Assembly (NCBI RefSeq): GCF_947491715.1
Contig: NZ_CANLKR010000008.1
Location: 62,001 to 126,000 of the forward strand
Direction: 5' to 3'
DNA: 64,000 bases
From: an uncultured Shewanella sp.
GTDB lineage: Bacteria > Pseudomonadota > Gammaproteobacteria > Enterobacterales > Shewanellaceae
Positions 20,972-31,480 of the stretch are shown here, piece by piece. The translations under genes and the position numbers were made by a program. The first letter of the stretch is position 1, and each line of letters opens with the position of its first letter. Below the pieces are notes generated by a model. It was not told the DNA's origin. It made no database searches and worked only from the letters and a program-made list of their open reading frames with translations.

Positions 20972-21099
20972 AATCACAAGTCCTTTTGTCGTAATTGCCG
21001 TAAGCTTAGACTTTTACTTTTTGTATCCTTAACCACTAATTAAAGCAGTAAATGCACTTTTATGCCAATTGGTGACCCTCTTGAGATTCCCTTCAGTTA

Positions 21100-21996
21100 T
21101 TATACATCAGGCTTTTTCTTCGTCGATAAACGCCTCAAGTTATTATCATAATCCTGAAAACCAATATGCTTTTGTAAATCCTCAAAACTGAGATTGGATT
21201 CAATTTTTTGGCCGAATTTAAGTTTGAATAACGTCTGTTGCATCGCTTCAACCGATGCAGTCAATAAACTCAGTGGATACGCAGCTAATTTAAATCCTAT
21301 CTTTTCAAGTTCTTCTGAAGGTAAAACAGGCGTCACCCCCCCTGCAATCATATTCGCCATTTGTGGAGCCGATATTTCAGTACAAATCATTTCCATTTCT
21401 TCAACTGACTGTGGCGCCTCAATAAAAATAATATCAGCCCCTAATTGTTGAAACGCTTGTCCTCGAGCAATCGCCTCATCGAGCCCTAATGTCGCTCGAG
21501 CATCTGTTCTTGCAATGATAACAATATCATGACCCATTTTTCGGGCTTGTTCACGTGCATCAACGGCTGCGGCCAAACGCTCAGTTGCCTCCAATTGGCT
21601 GACCACCTGTTTACCTTTTGTATGGCCACAACGTTTTGGGCTCTGCTGATCTTCAAGCATAATGCCTGCAAATCCTGCATGAATATATCCATGTACGGTC
21701 CGTTGTACATTCATTACATTCCCATAACCCGTATCCGCATCACCAAACACCGGAATGCCCACTGCATGACAAATATTTCGGCCCTGCTCTAGCATTTCAT
21801 GGTAACTAATTAAGCCCGTATCAGGCATGGCAAGCCGTGCTGAAGACACCCCAAAGCCGCTCATGAATGTCAAAGAAAAACCCGCTTGCTCAATCAATTT
21901 GGCACTCAAAGCATCGAAGGCACACGGCATCAATATGATATTAGGCGTCAATAACTGCCGTCTTAAGTCTTCAACTAAATGCACTTGATTTAACAT
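21100..21996 (-). CDS. Isocitrate lyase / PEP mutase family enzyme
   Basis: A 298-aa (beta/alpha)8 enzyme of the ICL/PEPM superfamily. It shows the substrate and metal site motifs SGFGVSSA, FGDADTGYGN and LEDQQSPKRCGH, with the KxCGH cysteine of lyases retained, and RTDARATLGLDEAIARG. Candidates are 2-methylisocitrate lyase (PrpB), oxaloacetate decarboxylase or a carboxyvinyl-carboxyphosphonate phosphorylmutase-like enzyme. No prpC/prpD/acnD neighbour is present, so PrpB in a methylcitrate operon is not supported here. ATG start, single gene. Confidence 0.85.
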   Translation of the reverse strand: MLNQVHLVEDLRRQLLTPNIILMPCAFDALSAKLIEQAGFSLTFMSGFGVSSARLAMPDTGLISYHEMLEQGRNICHAVGIPVFGDADTGYGNVMNVQRTVHGYIHAGFAGIMLEDQQSPKRCGHTKGKQVVSQLEATERLAAAVDAREQARKMGHDIVIIARTDARATLGLDEAIARGQAFQQLGADIIFIEAPQSVEEMEMICTEISAPQMANMIAGGVTPVLPSEELEKIGFKLAAYPLSLLTASVEAMQQTLFKLKFGQKIESNLSFEDLQKHIGFQDYDNNLRRLSTKKKPDV

Positions 21997-22042
21997 AATG
22001 ACCTTCTTGTTTCTATTTCGACAATTAAAATCTAGATCAAAT

Positions 22043-22101
22043 ATAGTCGATACCTACAACAAATATCGACGAGATCAATAACGAGATCAATAACGACTAT
22101 A
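22043..22101. promoter_or_regulatory. Repeat-containing upstream region of the HlyD/glycosyltransferase operon
   Basis: The 12-bp ACGAGATCAATA is directly repeated without a gap (22069-22080 and 22081-22092). TATAGTCG (22043-22050) and CGACTATA (22094-22101) form an inverted pair around it. The position just upstream of the operon makes it a candidate regulator-binding site; this is inference only. Confidence 0.4.
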
Positions 22102-22144
22102 CTGTCTAAGGGAAAAGTTCATTAAACAGTCAAGGTAAAATGAT

Positions 22145-23323
22145 ATGCTTAAAAGGCAATGGCTAAAAATTATTTTTATTTTACTGATAATTGCTACCTT
22201 AATTTTCTTCATCACTTTTAGAATGTTCATCCTATCGGATAAAGGCATTGTCTCAGCACCAATGATAAAATATTACTCCCCTATTGATGGGAATTTGACA
22301 TTACATTACGACAATCCACAGATGCCTTTTGGGCTAATATTTCCAGTGAATACTCATATCTTTTCAGTGACCAATAATCAAATAACAAAAGATCACCTAC
22401 ATATTCAACAGCAAATTATTGATATGGAAAAACAGCATAAACTACTGTTAGAAGAAAAAAGTAACTTAGATGCAATTGCAAGTGACACCTTAAATAACTA
22501 TCAAAAACACAAAAAATATTTCATTGCTTGGTTAGAACAAAAACAATCAATTACCAAATCAATTATCAGAGACGATGAAAAAATATTATTGCTCAACAAA
22601 CAGGAAATGGATCGTTTACACACCCTTAAAAAGGGCAATCATGTCAGTATCAGTCAACATGAAGATCAACAACAACAAGTTCTCGATATTGAGAAAAAAA
22701 TTGCAACAAATACACAAACACTCAAACTCTTAAACCAAGAAATCACTGCTGCCAAAAATGGCGTATTTATTGGTGATGCCTATAATAATGTACCCTATTC
22801 TCAACAATATTACGATAAGATTCAGATTGATATCATTAACATTAATAATAGAGCCAGTGAATTAGTCAATAAAATATCAACCTTAAAAAGTCAATTTAAC
22901 ACTCGTAAAGAACAATACGATAAAGCAAATAAAGTCGATTTTTTCACTAAAAGTGAAACTTATTTGTGGCAACTGGCGACAGGCGATCACAGTTATGTCA
23001 AAAAGGGGCAGCTTATCATGGTGTTAACTTCATGTAACCCTGACTATATCTCAGTATTAGTTTCTCACTCCGTTGCTGCAAAAGCTAAAGTTGGAGATAA
23101 GGTAAGCATAGAGATAGCCGGAGAAGACAATGCCCACACAGCGAGTATTTCTGCAATACAATCTTTTATACAAAATCAAGATTATGTGGCCGCTACAACA
23201 TCATCTGATAATACAGATTCTATGCTAGTCATCAAAATCATCGACGAAGAAAAAAATACTTCAAATCATAATACAAGTTCCCATTGCCAAGTAGGTAAAA
23301 TGGCTAGGATTTTTAGCCTATGA
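22145..23323 (+). CDS. HlyD/Alg44-like membrane-fusion protein of a polysaccharide module
   Basis: A 392-aa protein with one N-terminal membrane segment (IIFILLIIATLIFFITF), a long central coiled coil (about 85-260, rich in Gln/Lys/Glu) and a C-terminal barrel-like part (GDHSYVKKGQLIMVLTS ... AKAKVGDKVSIEIAGEDN) as in HlyD-family periplasmic adaptors. The stop overlaps the start of the downstream glycosyltransferase by 4 nt, so the two are translationally coupled. It probably links the inner-membrane synthase to the periplasm for polymer export, like Alg44 or comparable adaptors; this role is inferred. The gene is more A+T-rich than the flanking housekeeping genes. Confidence 0.75.
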   Translation: MLKRQWLKIIFILLIIATLIFFITFRMFILSDKGIVSAPMIKYYSPIDGNLTLHYDNPQMPFGLIFPVNTHIFSVTNNQITKDHLHIQQQIIDMEKQHKLLLEEKSNLDAIASDTLNNYQKHKKYFIAWLEQKQSITKSIIRDDEKILLLNKQEMDRLHTLKKGNHVSISQHEDQQQQVLDIEKKIATNTQTLKLLNQEITAAKNGVFIGDAYNNVPYSQQYYDKIQIDIININNRASELVNKISTLKSQFNTRKEQYDKANKVDFFTKSETYLWQLATGDHSYVKKGQLIMVLTSCNPDYISVLVSHSVAAKAKVGDKVSIEIAGEDNAHTASISAIQSFIQNQDYVAATTSSDNTDSMLVIKIIDEEKNTSNHNTSSHCQVGKMARIFSL

Positions 23324-25302
23324 CTTCATTATTATCGTCATCATTTATTATTATTTTATTCTTACTTTTCATATTATCTCTCATTATATCAACATCTTTT
23401 GAGAGTTTTTACTTAGATATTACTACCTTTGTTTTTATTTTTAGCATTAATCTCACCTACTGGATGTGGAGAACAACTGAAACATTACCTGAATTAAGCC
23501 TATTATTCGCTTGGGCTTGGATATTCTATTTATTTGAAACATTAATGATTTTAAATAGTGTCTTTACAAGTTTTTTAATTTCAATGAACAACATAAAAAA
23601 AGATAAAAATTACGCTCTTAATGTAAAAGAATGCCCTCCTAGCATTGATATTTTTATCACAACATATAATGAACCAGAAAATATCCTTGAAAAAACAATT
23701 GTGTGTACCCAAAACATCCATTACTCTAACTTTAACATTTGGGTGTTAGATGATGGAAATCGCCCAAGCATACAGACTCTTTGTACAAGGTATAAAGTTA
23801 ATTATATTGGACGCGAAGACAGATCACATTTTAAAGCAGGTAATTTAAATAATGCACTCAATCATTCTTCATCAAGAACCAATGCCGATTTTATACTTGT
23901 ATTAGATGCTGATTTTCTTTGTCATCGAGATATTTTAACAACACTTTTAAATTGTATCGATAAAGAAAATATTGCCCTTGTTCAAGCAGCACAATATTTC
24001 TACAACAATGATCCTATGCAACACAATTTTTTGGCTAGTCAAGCCATTGTTGATGATCAGCGCATATTTTTTGAAGCGATATTACCTGGATTAGATAAAC
24101 TTGATACTGCATTATGTTGTGGATGTCCCTCTCTCATACAGCGAAAAGCTTTAGCAGAAGTCGGCGGATTTCCAACAAACACAGTAACAGAAGATATTAG
24201 CTTAACATACGCCCTATTCGAAAAAAAATATATTGTTAGGTACACTAAAGAAATTGTTGCCTATGGTATGTCTCCCGAGACATTAAAAGAATATATAAAA
24301 CAAAGAAGCAGATGGTGTATTGGCACTTTACAACAGTTTTTCTCAAAAAATAGTTGCTTTGCCTTTAATAAACAAAATTTATTACAGCGAATTGAATTTT
24401 TATCCTGTGTGATCCATTGGCTATCATATCCATTTCGTATTATGTGTTTAATCGCCCCTATTCTTACACTTCTCTTTTCTATCACAACATTAAAGCTCAT
24501 CAATGAACAAAATTATCTCATCTATATTCCAGTTATTATCATTTCAAATGTCATGTATTTAAGTTTAAAGCATAAGGGGAAAATGCTTGTTTTATTAAGT
24601 GATGCCATCAACTTCGTTATTTCTATGCCTCTTGTATGGTCAATTATCCAGTCTTTATCCCGACGAGGTAAAACCACTTTTTCTGTCACCAATAAAGATA
24701 TCAAGGTAAAAGATAGCATTGTTAACTACCATGTCGCTTTACCTAGCATATTTATTATAATCTTATATTTATTGTCAATGCTTAACAGTCATTTTTATAA
24801 TTATCAACTCTCTTTTGGAGATTATACTCACTTTGCTTTAATCTGGATCTCAATCAATACGATTCTCTTGATCGTCGGCATTTTTATGACTGTCGATTTA
24901 CCTCGAATCTATCACAAGTGGTCTATCATCTCCCCAGAAATAACAATCAAACTGAAAAATGGACAAAGCCAACAAGGAAAAATTGATGGTATATCGATTA
25001 ATGAATGCGATTTATTTATAGAAAAAAAAACGTTAAATAAAAATGATCCCATTGAACTGGACTTATTAGAGTATGGTTATGTTCAAGGTCTTGTTGAAAA
25101 CATAACCCAAGTTCCGTTGAATAAAAAAGAAACACAAGATCCCATTAAAGCCTACAAGATTACAGTTAAATTATTAGGCTCTCAACATTACCTTCTTCGC
25201 ACTGTACTTGGCTATGTTTTCTCTGCAGGTCGAATATCATTGATGACACATAACGACTATCGACACTTGTTAAAACGACTTTTAAAAAGATTATCTATTT
25301 AA
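23320..25302 (+). CDS. BcsA-like processive family 2 glycosyltransferase
   Basis: A 660-aa inner-membrane synthase. N-terminal membrane segments (about 5-90) precede a GT-A domain with the processive set D-D-D-Q(R)xRW: DDG at 144-146, DAD at 196-198, TED at 290-292 and QRSRW at 328-332. Several further membrane segments follow. The C-terminal region (about 550-640) is placed like the PilZ domain of cellulose synthase, but the RxxxR cyclic-di-GMP motif is not evident. No bcsB, bcsC or bcsZ is nearby, so the polymer cannot be named. Together with the HlyD-like gene it is a minimal exopolysaccharide synthesis/export unit. A+T-rich composition hints at transfer. Confidence 0.82.
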   Translation: MTSLLSSSFIIILFLLFILSLIISTSFESFYLDITTFVFIFSINLTYWMWRTTETLPELSLLFAWAWIFYLFETLMILNSVFTSFLISMNNIKKDKNYALNVKECPPSIDIFITTYNEPENILEKTIVCTQNIHYSNFNIWVLDDGNRPSIQTLCTRYKVNYIGREDRSHFKAGNLNNALNHSSSRTNADFILVLDADFLCHRDILTTLLNCIDKENIALVQAAQYFYNNDPMQHNFLASQAIVDDQRIFFEAILPGLDKLDTALCCGCPSLIQRKALAEVGGFPTNTVTEDISLTYALFEKKYIVRYTKEIVAYGMSPETLKEYIKQRSRWCIGTLQQFFSKNSCFAFNKQNLLQRIEFLSCVIHWLSYPFRIMCLIAPILTLLFSITTLKLINEQNYLIYIPVIIISNVMYLSLKHKGKMLVLLSDAINFVISMPLVWSIIQSLSRRGKTTFSVTNKDIKVKDSIVNYHVALPSIFIIILYLLSMLNSHFYNYQLSFGDYTHFALIWISINTILLIVGIFMTVDLPRIYHKWSIISPEITIKLKNGQSQQGKIDGISINECDLFIEKKTLNKNDPIELDLLEYGYVQGLVENITQVPLNKKETQDPIKAYKITVKLLGSQHYLLRTVLGYVFSAGRISLMTHNDYRHLLKRLLKRLSI

Positions 25303-25531
25303 CCTTACCAAGTATCAATTGAGTTTTATGAAATACAGCAGTCGACTCTATCACTTTCCAATCAAACTTTATCCGATTGATATAAGCAAGACAGCCTAAA
25401 CCTTGCTACAATAGCCGCCACTATTGCTTGGCATTTGATCACCAACATATGAAGCGGTTTTCCCTCGCTAAGCGGCCATATTCGCGCGACCATCAGAGCC
25501 ATGCTGTCGCCAATGATTTAGGATATCGAAC

Positions 25532-26941
25532 TTGAGTAATATCGACAAAAAATCTACTTCTCATCAAGCCTTTAGCAGCTTAACGTTAAAACCTGCCTTG
25601 CTCGATAATTTAGCTACCATGGGTTTTGAATCCATGACACCTATTCAAGCACAAAGTTTACCTGCTATTTTGAACGGGGAAGATGTGATAGGTCAGGGCA
25701 AAACCGGATCCGGTAAAACAGCCGCTTTTGGCCTAGGGTTACTCAATAAATTAGAAGTAAAACGTTTTTGTATTCAATCTGTCGTATTATGCCCTACTCG
25801 AGAGCTTGCCGATCAAGTCGCCAAAGAAATTCGTACGTTAGCACGAGGCATTCATAACATTAAAGTCTTAACCTTGTGTGGTGGTGTACCAATGGGCCCT
25901 CAGATCGGTTCGCTTGAACACGGCGCGCACATTATTGTCGGTACGCCTGGGCGTATTATCGATCACTTAGATCGCGGCCGTTTGACCTTAGACAATGTCA
26001 CAACACTGATCTTAGATGAAGCAGACAGGATGCTAGAAATGGGCTTTCAGCCCTCACTCGATGCCATCATGGAACACATGCCAATAGAGCGTCAAACCTT
26101 GCTTTTTAGTGCGACATTTCCTAAGCAAATACAATCTATTGCAGAGCAAATCATGTTCAAACCCGTTATTTGTAAAGTGGAGTCCAATCACGATGGCGCG
26201 ACCATTGAACAACATTTTTATGAAGTCAGTAATAACAATGCTAGGTTAAAAGCCGTTAAATTATTACTGCTTGAGCACAAGCCTGAAAGTGCTGTTATTT
26301 TTTGTAATACCAAACGTGATACTAAAGATGTGGCAGCAAACCTGATTAATGATGGCTTTAGTGTTGTCGCCTTACACGGTGATTTAGAGCAAAGAGATAG
26401 AGATCAAGCCTTATTACGATTTGCAAATAAAAGTATCTCTGTCATGGTCGCCACCGATGTCGCTGCTCGTGGTTTGGATATCGAAGCCTTAGATGCTGTA
26501 ATTAACTATCACCTTGCCTTTGATACCGAAGTCCATATTCACCGTATTGGCCGTACAGGACGTGCGGGCAGTAAAGGCGCTGCCTTTAGCTTTTATAATA
26601 ACGACGATGGCTATAAGGTTGCATTACTCGAAGATTACCTTGGCAGAGATATTGTCAATGAAGCGCTACCCAGCGAGAATTTACTGGATACTTTTCCTAC
26701 TCAACCTATCATGACAACCTTGCAAATTGATGGCGGTAAGAAACAAAAATTGCGCCCAGGTGATATTTTAGGGGCATTAACAGGTGAAAATGGCATTGAA
26801 GGCAATGAAGTGGGTAAGATCAAAATTACCGATTATCGCGCTTACGTGGCCGTTAATCGTAAGGTCGCCAAAAAAGCCTTAAATAAAATCGTTAATGGTA
26901 AACTAAAAGGCAGAACGTATCGTGCATGGGAAATGCGTTAA
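25532..26941 (+). CDS. dbpA: ATP-dependent RNA helicase DbpA
   Basis: A 469-aa DEAD-box helicase with GKTGSGKTAAFGLG, DEADRMLEMGFQ, SATFP and [10 protein letters not shown]. The C-terminal ~75 residues (GGKKQKLRPGDILGALTGENG ... VNGKLKGRTYRAWEMR) are the DbpA-specific RNA-binding domain that recognises hairpin 92 of 23S rRNA, so it acts in 50S assembly. The start is TTG at 25532 with AGGA upstream. It is convergent with rhlE across a shared terminator. Confidence 0.95.
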   Translation: MSNIDKKSTSHQAFSSLTLKPALLDNLATMGFESMTPIQAQSLPAILNGEDVIGQGKTGSGKTAAFGLGLLNKLEVKRFCIQSVVLCPTRELADQVAKEIRTLARGIHNIKVLTLCGGVPMGPQIGSLEHGAHIIVGTPGRIIDHLDRGRLTLDNVTTLILDEADRMLEMGFQPSLDAIMEHMPIERQTLLFSATFPKQIQSIAEQIMFKPVICKVESNHDGATIEQHFYEVSNNNARLKAVKLLLLEHKPESAVIFCNTKRDTKDVAANLINDGFSVVALHGDLEQRDRDQALLRFANKSISVMVATDVAARGLDIEALDAVINYHLAFDTEVHIHRIGRTGRAGSKGAAFSFYNNDDGYKVALLEDYLGRDIVNEALPSENLLDTFPTQPIMTTLQIDGGKKQKLRPGDILGALTGENGIEGNEVGKIKITDYRAYVAVNRKVAKKALNKIVNGKLKGRTYRAWEMR

Positions 26942-26970
26942 CGCCTGTTCCGTCCTGAGGTAAGTTGACA

Positions 26971-27001
26971 TTAAAAAGCAGGTTTAGCACCTGCTTTTTA
27001 A
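26971..27001. terminator. Bidirectional terminator between dbpA and rhlE
   Basis: TTAAAAAGCAGGT pairs with ACCTGCTTTTTAA over 13 bp with a 5-nt loop, giving T runs on both strands. Confidence 0.9.
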
Positions 27002-27009
27002 TCAACCCT

Positions 27010-28383
27010 TTATTTCTGATCTGCTGTCATATGTCGAGAGTTCTTGCTTTTAGGCTTATGCCCTCTTGCAACGTCCCCACTGCGCTGACCATCTTTATGT
27101 TCCGCTTTTCCACCTTGCTGATTAACCTTTCTTCGCGGTGAACCATTACTAGGTTTATGGCCTGAGTGAGAACGAGAGCGTGATTGACCCGGTTTATTTG
27201 GTTTTTTTCTGCCCTGCTCTGCTTTTTTTAATTGTGTTTCAGGTAATGAATGCGTCGGTACATAACCCTCAATCTCTTTGCGCGGTAAATGTTGCTGAAT
27301 AAGTCGCTCAATATCTCTCAGCTGTTTGACTTCATCATCGCTCACTAAAGATACTGCTTGTCCGTTAGCCCCCGCTCGACCGGTACGCCCAATACGATGA
27401 ACATAATCTTCAGGCACATTGGGTAAATCAAAATTGACCACTTGCGGTAACTGATCAATATCTAACCCTCTTGCCGCAATATCTGTCGCCACCAGCACTC
27501 GAATGTCACCCTTTTTAAAGTCAGCTAATGCTTTAGTACGCGCATTTTGACTCTTATTACCATGGATAGCAGCAGCGGTGATCCCTTTGGCTTCCAAATT
27601 TTTCGCTAACCGATTCGCACCGTGCTTTGTTCGACTAAAAACCAGCACTTGCTGCCAATTATCTTGTTTAATCAGCTTAACTAATACCGCTGCTTTTTGA
27701 CCTTTATCAACGGGACAAATCCATTGCGTCACCGTATTCGCCGTAGCATTACGAGGTGTCACTGAAATCTCAACCGGATTATTCACTAATCCTTTGGCTA
27801 ATTTCCTGATGTCATCGCTAAACGTCGCTGAAAACATCAAGTTTTGACGTTTTTTAGGTAACAGTGCTAATACCTTTTTAATATCGTGAATAAAGCCCAT
27901 GTCTAACATTCTGTCAGCTTCATCGAGCACAAGTACTTCTAATTGATTAAAATTCATGGCATTTTGATTATACAAATCCAGTAAGCGCCCTGGTGTCGCC
28001 ACCAAAATATCGACACCTCGAGCCAATTTACTTATCTGAGGGTTGATCCCTACACCACCAAAAACTATTGCACTTTTTATCGGTAAAAATTTTCCATAAG
28101 TTTCCACACTCTCGCCCACTTGAGCAGCCAACTCTCGTGTCGGCGTGAGCACTAATGATCTAACTTGTTTCGCTCCCGCTCGCGGTCCCTGACTTAACCT
28201 TTCTAATAGAGGTAAGGTAAACCCTGCTGTTTTGCCTGTGCCTGTTTGAGCTGCCGCCATGACATCTTTGCCCTCTATGACCGCTGGAATAGCTTGGGCT
28301 TGAATAGCAGAAGGGGTTTCATAGCCTTTTTGGGTTACCGCTTTTAATATAGCAGCAGATAAACCGAGGGAGGTAAAGCTCAT
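27010..28383 (-). CDS. rhlE: DEAD-box RNA helicase RhlE
   Basis: The start is placed at the ATG at 28383 ([16 protein letters not shown]), which matches RhlE N-termini. The frame is open for 20 more codons from a TTG, but those codons are not conserved-looking. The product is 457 aa with [41 protein letters not shown] and [14 protein letters not shown] basic Gly/Ser/Lys/Arg-rich tail (about 380-457) probably binds RNA. RhlE helicases act in ribosome maturation and cold adaptation. It is the second DEAD-box gene in this 3-kb stretch. Confidence 0.93.
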   Translation of the reverse strand: MSFTSLGLSAAILKAVTQKGYETPSAIQAQAIPAVIEGKDVMAAAQTGTGKTAGFTLPLLERLSQGPRAGAKQVRSLVLTPTRELAAQVGESVETYGKFLPIKSAIVFGGVGINPQISKLARGVDILVATPGRLLDLYNQNAMNFNQLEVLVLDEADRMLDMGFIHDIKKVLALLPKKRQNLMFSATFSDDIRKLAKGLVNNPVEISVTPRNATANTVTQWICPVDKGQKAAVLVKLIKQDNWQQVLVFSRTKHGANRLAKNLEAKGITAAAIHGNKSQNARTKALADFKKGDIRVLVATDIAARGLDIDQLPQVVNFDLPNVPEDYVHRIGRTGRAGANGQAVSLVSDDEVKQLRDIERLIQQHLPRKEIEGYVPTHSLPETQLKKAEQGRKKPNKPGQSRSRSHSGHKPSNGSPRRKVNQQGGKAEHKDGQRSGDVARGHKPKSKNSRHMTADQK

Positions 28384-28880
28384 ATAATGCTCTCTTTTCG
28401 GCTGTTCATCAAAACTCAACATCGAACAAACAGCAATTTTCAAGGGGCCTGCACATGCGGGCGGCCGTGCAGCTTACAGCATTCCCTTTAAAAGCGCTAA
28501 TATTAACAGGTTTGCTGGATGTTAAGTGCATCGCATATCAAAAATTCCAGCATCGACTTTATTTAAAGTTCTGTTCAAGTAAAACATTTTAACCATTGTT
28601 ATATAAGGAAAATTACTAAGTGGGTTGCATGGATAATGATTATATGATTTATTCAATTTAAATTGTTTGATTTTTATTCATTAAAAAGATGTTGTTTCCG
28701 CTCTGTACGTGGTAACCTCGCGCTCCTCAATTTTAATGGCTATGGTATAAGCGCTTCTCGACTCATTTCATTGTTATCAATAAGGTCAGCTCTATAAACC
28801 TGATGATACACAATCAAGATAAGAGAACATAAACACGATATAATCGTTATCCAGCATAATTCATTCATGGATATAGCGAA
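28384..28880. other. Intergenic region between rhlE and the DUF3565 gene
   Basis: About 500 bp that contains the promoters of both divergent genes. I see no ORF, RNA gene or repeat with a second copy in the window. Confidence 0.5.
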
Positions 28881-29084
28881 ATGAAACAAGCGATTATAGC
28901 TTATCATCTAGACGATGAAAGGCATTGGGTTGCCGAACTTGAATGCGGACATTTCCAGCACGTTAGGCACAATCCCCCTTGGATAAGCCGCCCTTGGGTT
29001 ACCTCATCTCAAGGACGCGCGCAAATGCTAGGGTATCAATTAAATTGTAAGAAATGTGATATCAACGCGCCTAAAGATATATAA
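28881..29084 (+). CDS. DUF3565 family small protein
   Basis: A 67-aa protein starting MKQAIIAYHLDDERHWVAEL. The family hallmarks ECGHFQHVRHNPPW and a C-terminal CKKCD are present, so conserved Cys and His residues could bind a metal. Members of this family are sometimes labelled pressure-regulated proteins; no biochemical function is known to me. It is a single gene with its own ATG start. Confidence 0.8.
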   Translation: MKQAIIAYHLDDERHWVAELECGHFQHVRHNPPWISRPWVTSSQGRAQMLGYQLNCKKCDINAPKDI

Positions 29085-29244
29085 TACTCAATAATGATGG
29101 TTTTCAAGACAAATGATTCATTAAAAATCATTTAGCAATAAGATTGAAAATAATAGTGCTCTGTAACTCTGAGCAATCTCTAAATTGTTTTTTATCAACA
29201 TATTTTTAATGAAGTAATCAGTTTATTTGTAGGAAAGATGTAAC

Positions 29245-29595
29245 ATGACACAAAACAAAAAGTTTGATTTTCGCCTTATTCAAGAAAATGATACTTGGAC
29301 AGCACAGATCACCAGACGCATGACTGCAAGAAAGACCGTTGTTTCTAAGAAAAAACAAGGTTTTGAAAGCGAAGCTGAAGCACAAAAATGGGCTGAAACA
29401 CAATTACAAGCTTATTTAGACAATCTCGTTAAGCGTAATGATCGCCGCGCTAAACAACGTGAAGAACGTACACAAGCCCAAGAAGAAAAAGATTTAGCCG
29501 CAGCAAAATGGCGTGAATCAAAAGATGCCAGTGATTTTGGCGAAGGTGATCACGACTTCGATGAAGACAATGATGATTACGCTGATGATGAATAA
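29245..29595 (+). CDS. DUF3622 family small protein
   Basis: A 116-aa protein starting MTQNKKFDFRLIQENDTWTAQI, as in the DUF3622 family of vibrios and relatives. The N-terminal half (to about residue 58) looks folded. The remainder is highly charged, first basic (KRNDRRAKQREERTQ), then strongly acidic (GEGDHDFDEDNDDYADDE) and probably disordered. Function is unknown. AGGAAAGATG upstream supports the ATG start. It is followed by a terminator. Confidence 0.75.
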   Translation: MTQNKKFDFRLIQENDTWTAQITRRMTARKTVVSKKKQGFESEAEAQKWAETQLQAYLDNLVKRNDRRAKQREERTQAQEEKDLAAAKWRESKDASDFGEGDHDFDEDNDDYADDE

Positions 29596-29616
29596 TCAGT
29601 AGATATTAAAATAGCG

Positions 29617-29652
29617 CCAAATGATGAAAGCATTTTTGTCATTTGGTTTTTT
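29617..29652 (+). terminator. Terminator after the DUF3622 gene
   Basis: CCAAATGA and TCATTTGG pair around a 14-nt loop and are followed by TTTTTTATT. Confidence 0.8.
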
Positions 29653-29976
29653 ATTGATTTACTCCACTCTTTTGATCCTCTCCTAACATTCACGTTTCCT
29701 CTATTTGTAAACTCCCCTGCTCAAGTCAACTTAGTCATCACTAATCTACACTACAAAAAATCTATATATTAAACACAAAAAAAACACAGTATTCACGGAT
29801 TTAGTTTAATCCATCTAAATTAATTCAACTCTATCGATAAACCCTATCATTGAAATGTAAAGGCAGATGGATAAGTAGACAATCAACAGAGAAATCCTTT
29901 ATCTTTTTTGCAAGATTAACTTTATTTAACCTTATATTTCCTCGTTAAAGCTGCAGTTCAAAAAGGCTCAAATATC

Positions 29977-31377
29977 ATGAAACCTCTACTCCCCTTATTC
30001 ATTTCAAGTATGATTTTTCCTCTTTCAAGTATCGCCGCAGGATTCGGAGCAGGGTTAGGAGTCGGAGTCGGAGCAGGCACCGGGATCGGAGTCGGTTTAG
30101 GTGCTGGAGTCGGGGTGGGAATTGGCACCGTTTCAGCTTGTGCCTCAGTAGCAGGTGCGGGATCGGGAGCAATGTCAGGCGCAATAGCCGGTGCATTAGC
30201 TGCGGCAGGGGCATTTTCTCCAATACGAAACCCTATTAATAAAGCCAGTGCGGGAGATTTTTCAGCCGAGATCAGTGCAGCCTTTAGTGGCAGTATTGAC
30301 TATTCCGCCAATATTTCCGTTTCAACATCAATTTTACCTTCAATCTCTATTTGCACATCAACTGCATCAGCCTATTCCATAGCCAGTTCGACAGCTTCAG
30401 CTACAGCCATTGTGACTGCCAGTGCTCTCGCCGTCCATCAACCTGGACAACAGGCTGATGGTAATATCGATACCTTATATCAATTCAGTTATGACTCTCA
30501 AGGCAATGTCATCCAAGCCAGTGCTGATTATGATACTCATGGCGAAGCAGATGCGATGACGACATACACCTACAATAATAATAACCAACGCCTCAGTGAA
30601 AGTAGAGATACTAACGCTTGTGGCGCTCAAGAAGCTTTATACACTTATACTTATAATGCTCAATCCCTGTTAACCTCTGCTACATTAGATACTGATGCCG
30701 ATGGCGCTGCAAATGTGACTTATCAATATCGTTATGATGACAGTAATAATTTGATACAAGTCGATCAATATATCGACGCCAGTAATGCGCCTAAAAATGC
30801 ATTTACTTATACCTATGACAACAGAGGAAACCGTCTTAGCGCAAGTTTAACTAAGAATGGAAATAGTGACATTGCGAGTGTAGAAACCTATCGTTACGAT
30901 CAACAAAATAATTTACTCAGTGCGGCACTCGACAGTAACAATGACGGCATCAATGAACGTATTTACCGCTATCGCTACAATGCTGATAATCAACGTCTTA
31001 GCAGTAGTATTGAAAAAGTATTGAACAATCAATTAAAAACAACATTTAACGCAACCTATGTTTTTTCATATGATGAGAATAAAAGACTCATTGGCGCTGA
31101 GCTCACCACCAGTACCTCCTCACTCAATAATAAAAAAATAGCCAATATTCCCATCCAAGTTTGGACTTTTGAGTATGATACTAATAGCAATTTACTCTCT
31201 GCTAGCCTACAAAGTACTATCGCAAAAAAGGCACTGACACTATATTCTTTTACTTATGATAGTAATAACAACCCCCTTAGCTTAACCATAAGCCAAGGCA
31301 CCACACCTATCAGCATTTATCAATATCGTTATAATGCCAATAACCAACTGATCACCGCCAGTGTCGATGATCAATAG
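29977..31377 (+). CDS. Exported Gly-rich protein with eleven YD-type repeats
   Basis: A 466-aa protein. A signal peptide (MKPLLPLFISSMIFPLSSIAA) is followed by a strictly alternating Gly-X tract (GFGAGLGVGVGAGTGIGVG, about residues 22-50) and an Ala/Ser/Thr-rich stretch to about 155. About eleven repeats of roughly 25-30 residues then run to the stop. They have the consensus YxYxYDxxxNxLxxA seen in RHS/YD proteins (for example TYTYDNRGNRLSASL and YRYRYNADNQRLSSS). Several repeats contain Asp-rich loops such as DTDADG and DSNNDG that could bind calcium. The RHS core and toxin-tip features are absent, so it is not a polymorphic toxin as it stands. Likely surface-exposed or secreted; function unknown. 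Confidence 0.7.
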   Translation: MKPLLPLFISSMIFPLSSIAAGFGAGLGVGVGAGTGIGVGLGAGVGVGIGTVSACASVAGAGSGAMSGAIAGALAAAGAFSPIRNPINKASAGDFSAEISAAFSGSIDYSANISVSTSILPSISICTSTASAYSIASSTASATAIVTASALAVHQPGQQADGNIDTLYQFSYDSQGNVIQASADYDTHGEADAMTTYTYNNNNQRLSESRDTNACGAQEALYTYTYNAQSLLTSATLDTDADGAANVTYQYRYDDSNNLIQVDQYIDASNAPKNAFTYTYDNRGNRLSASLTKNGNSDIASVETYRYDQQNNLLSAALDSNNDGINERIYRYRYNADNQRLSSSIEKVLNNQLKTTFNATYVFSYDENKRLIGAELTTSTSSLNNKKIANIPIQVWTFEYDTNSNLLSASLQSTIAKKALTLYSFTYDSNNNPLSLTISQGTTPISIYQYRYNANNQLITASVDDQ

Positions 31378-31480
31378 CCACCATAACAATTGTCCTCACT
31401 CATTATCAACCTGGGTCATTTAGCAGATCCGTATAACCGTGATTTGACACCAATGAAACCTGAACGATTATCAGAAATAG

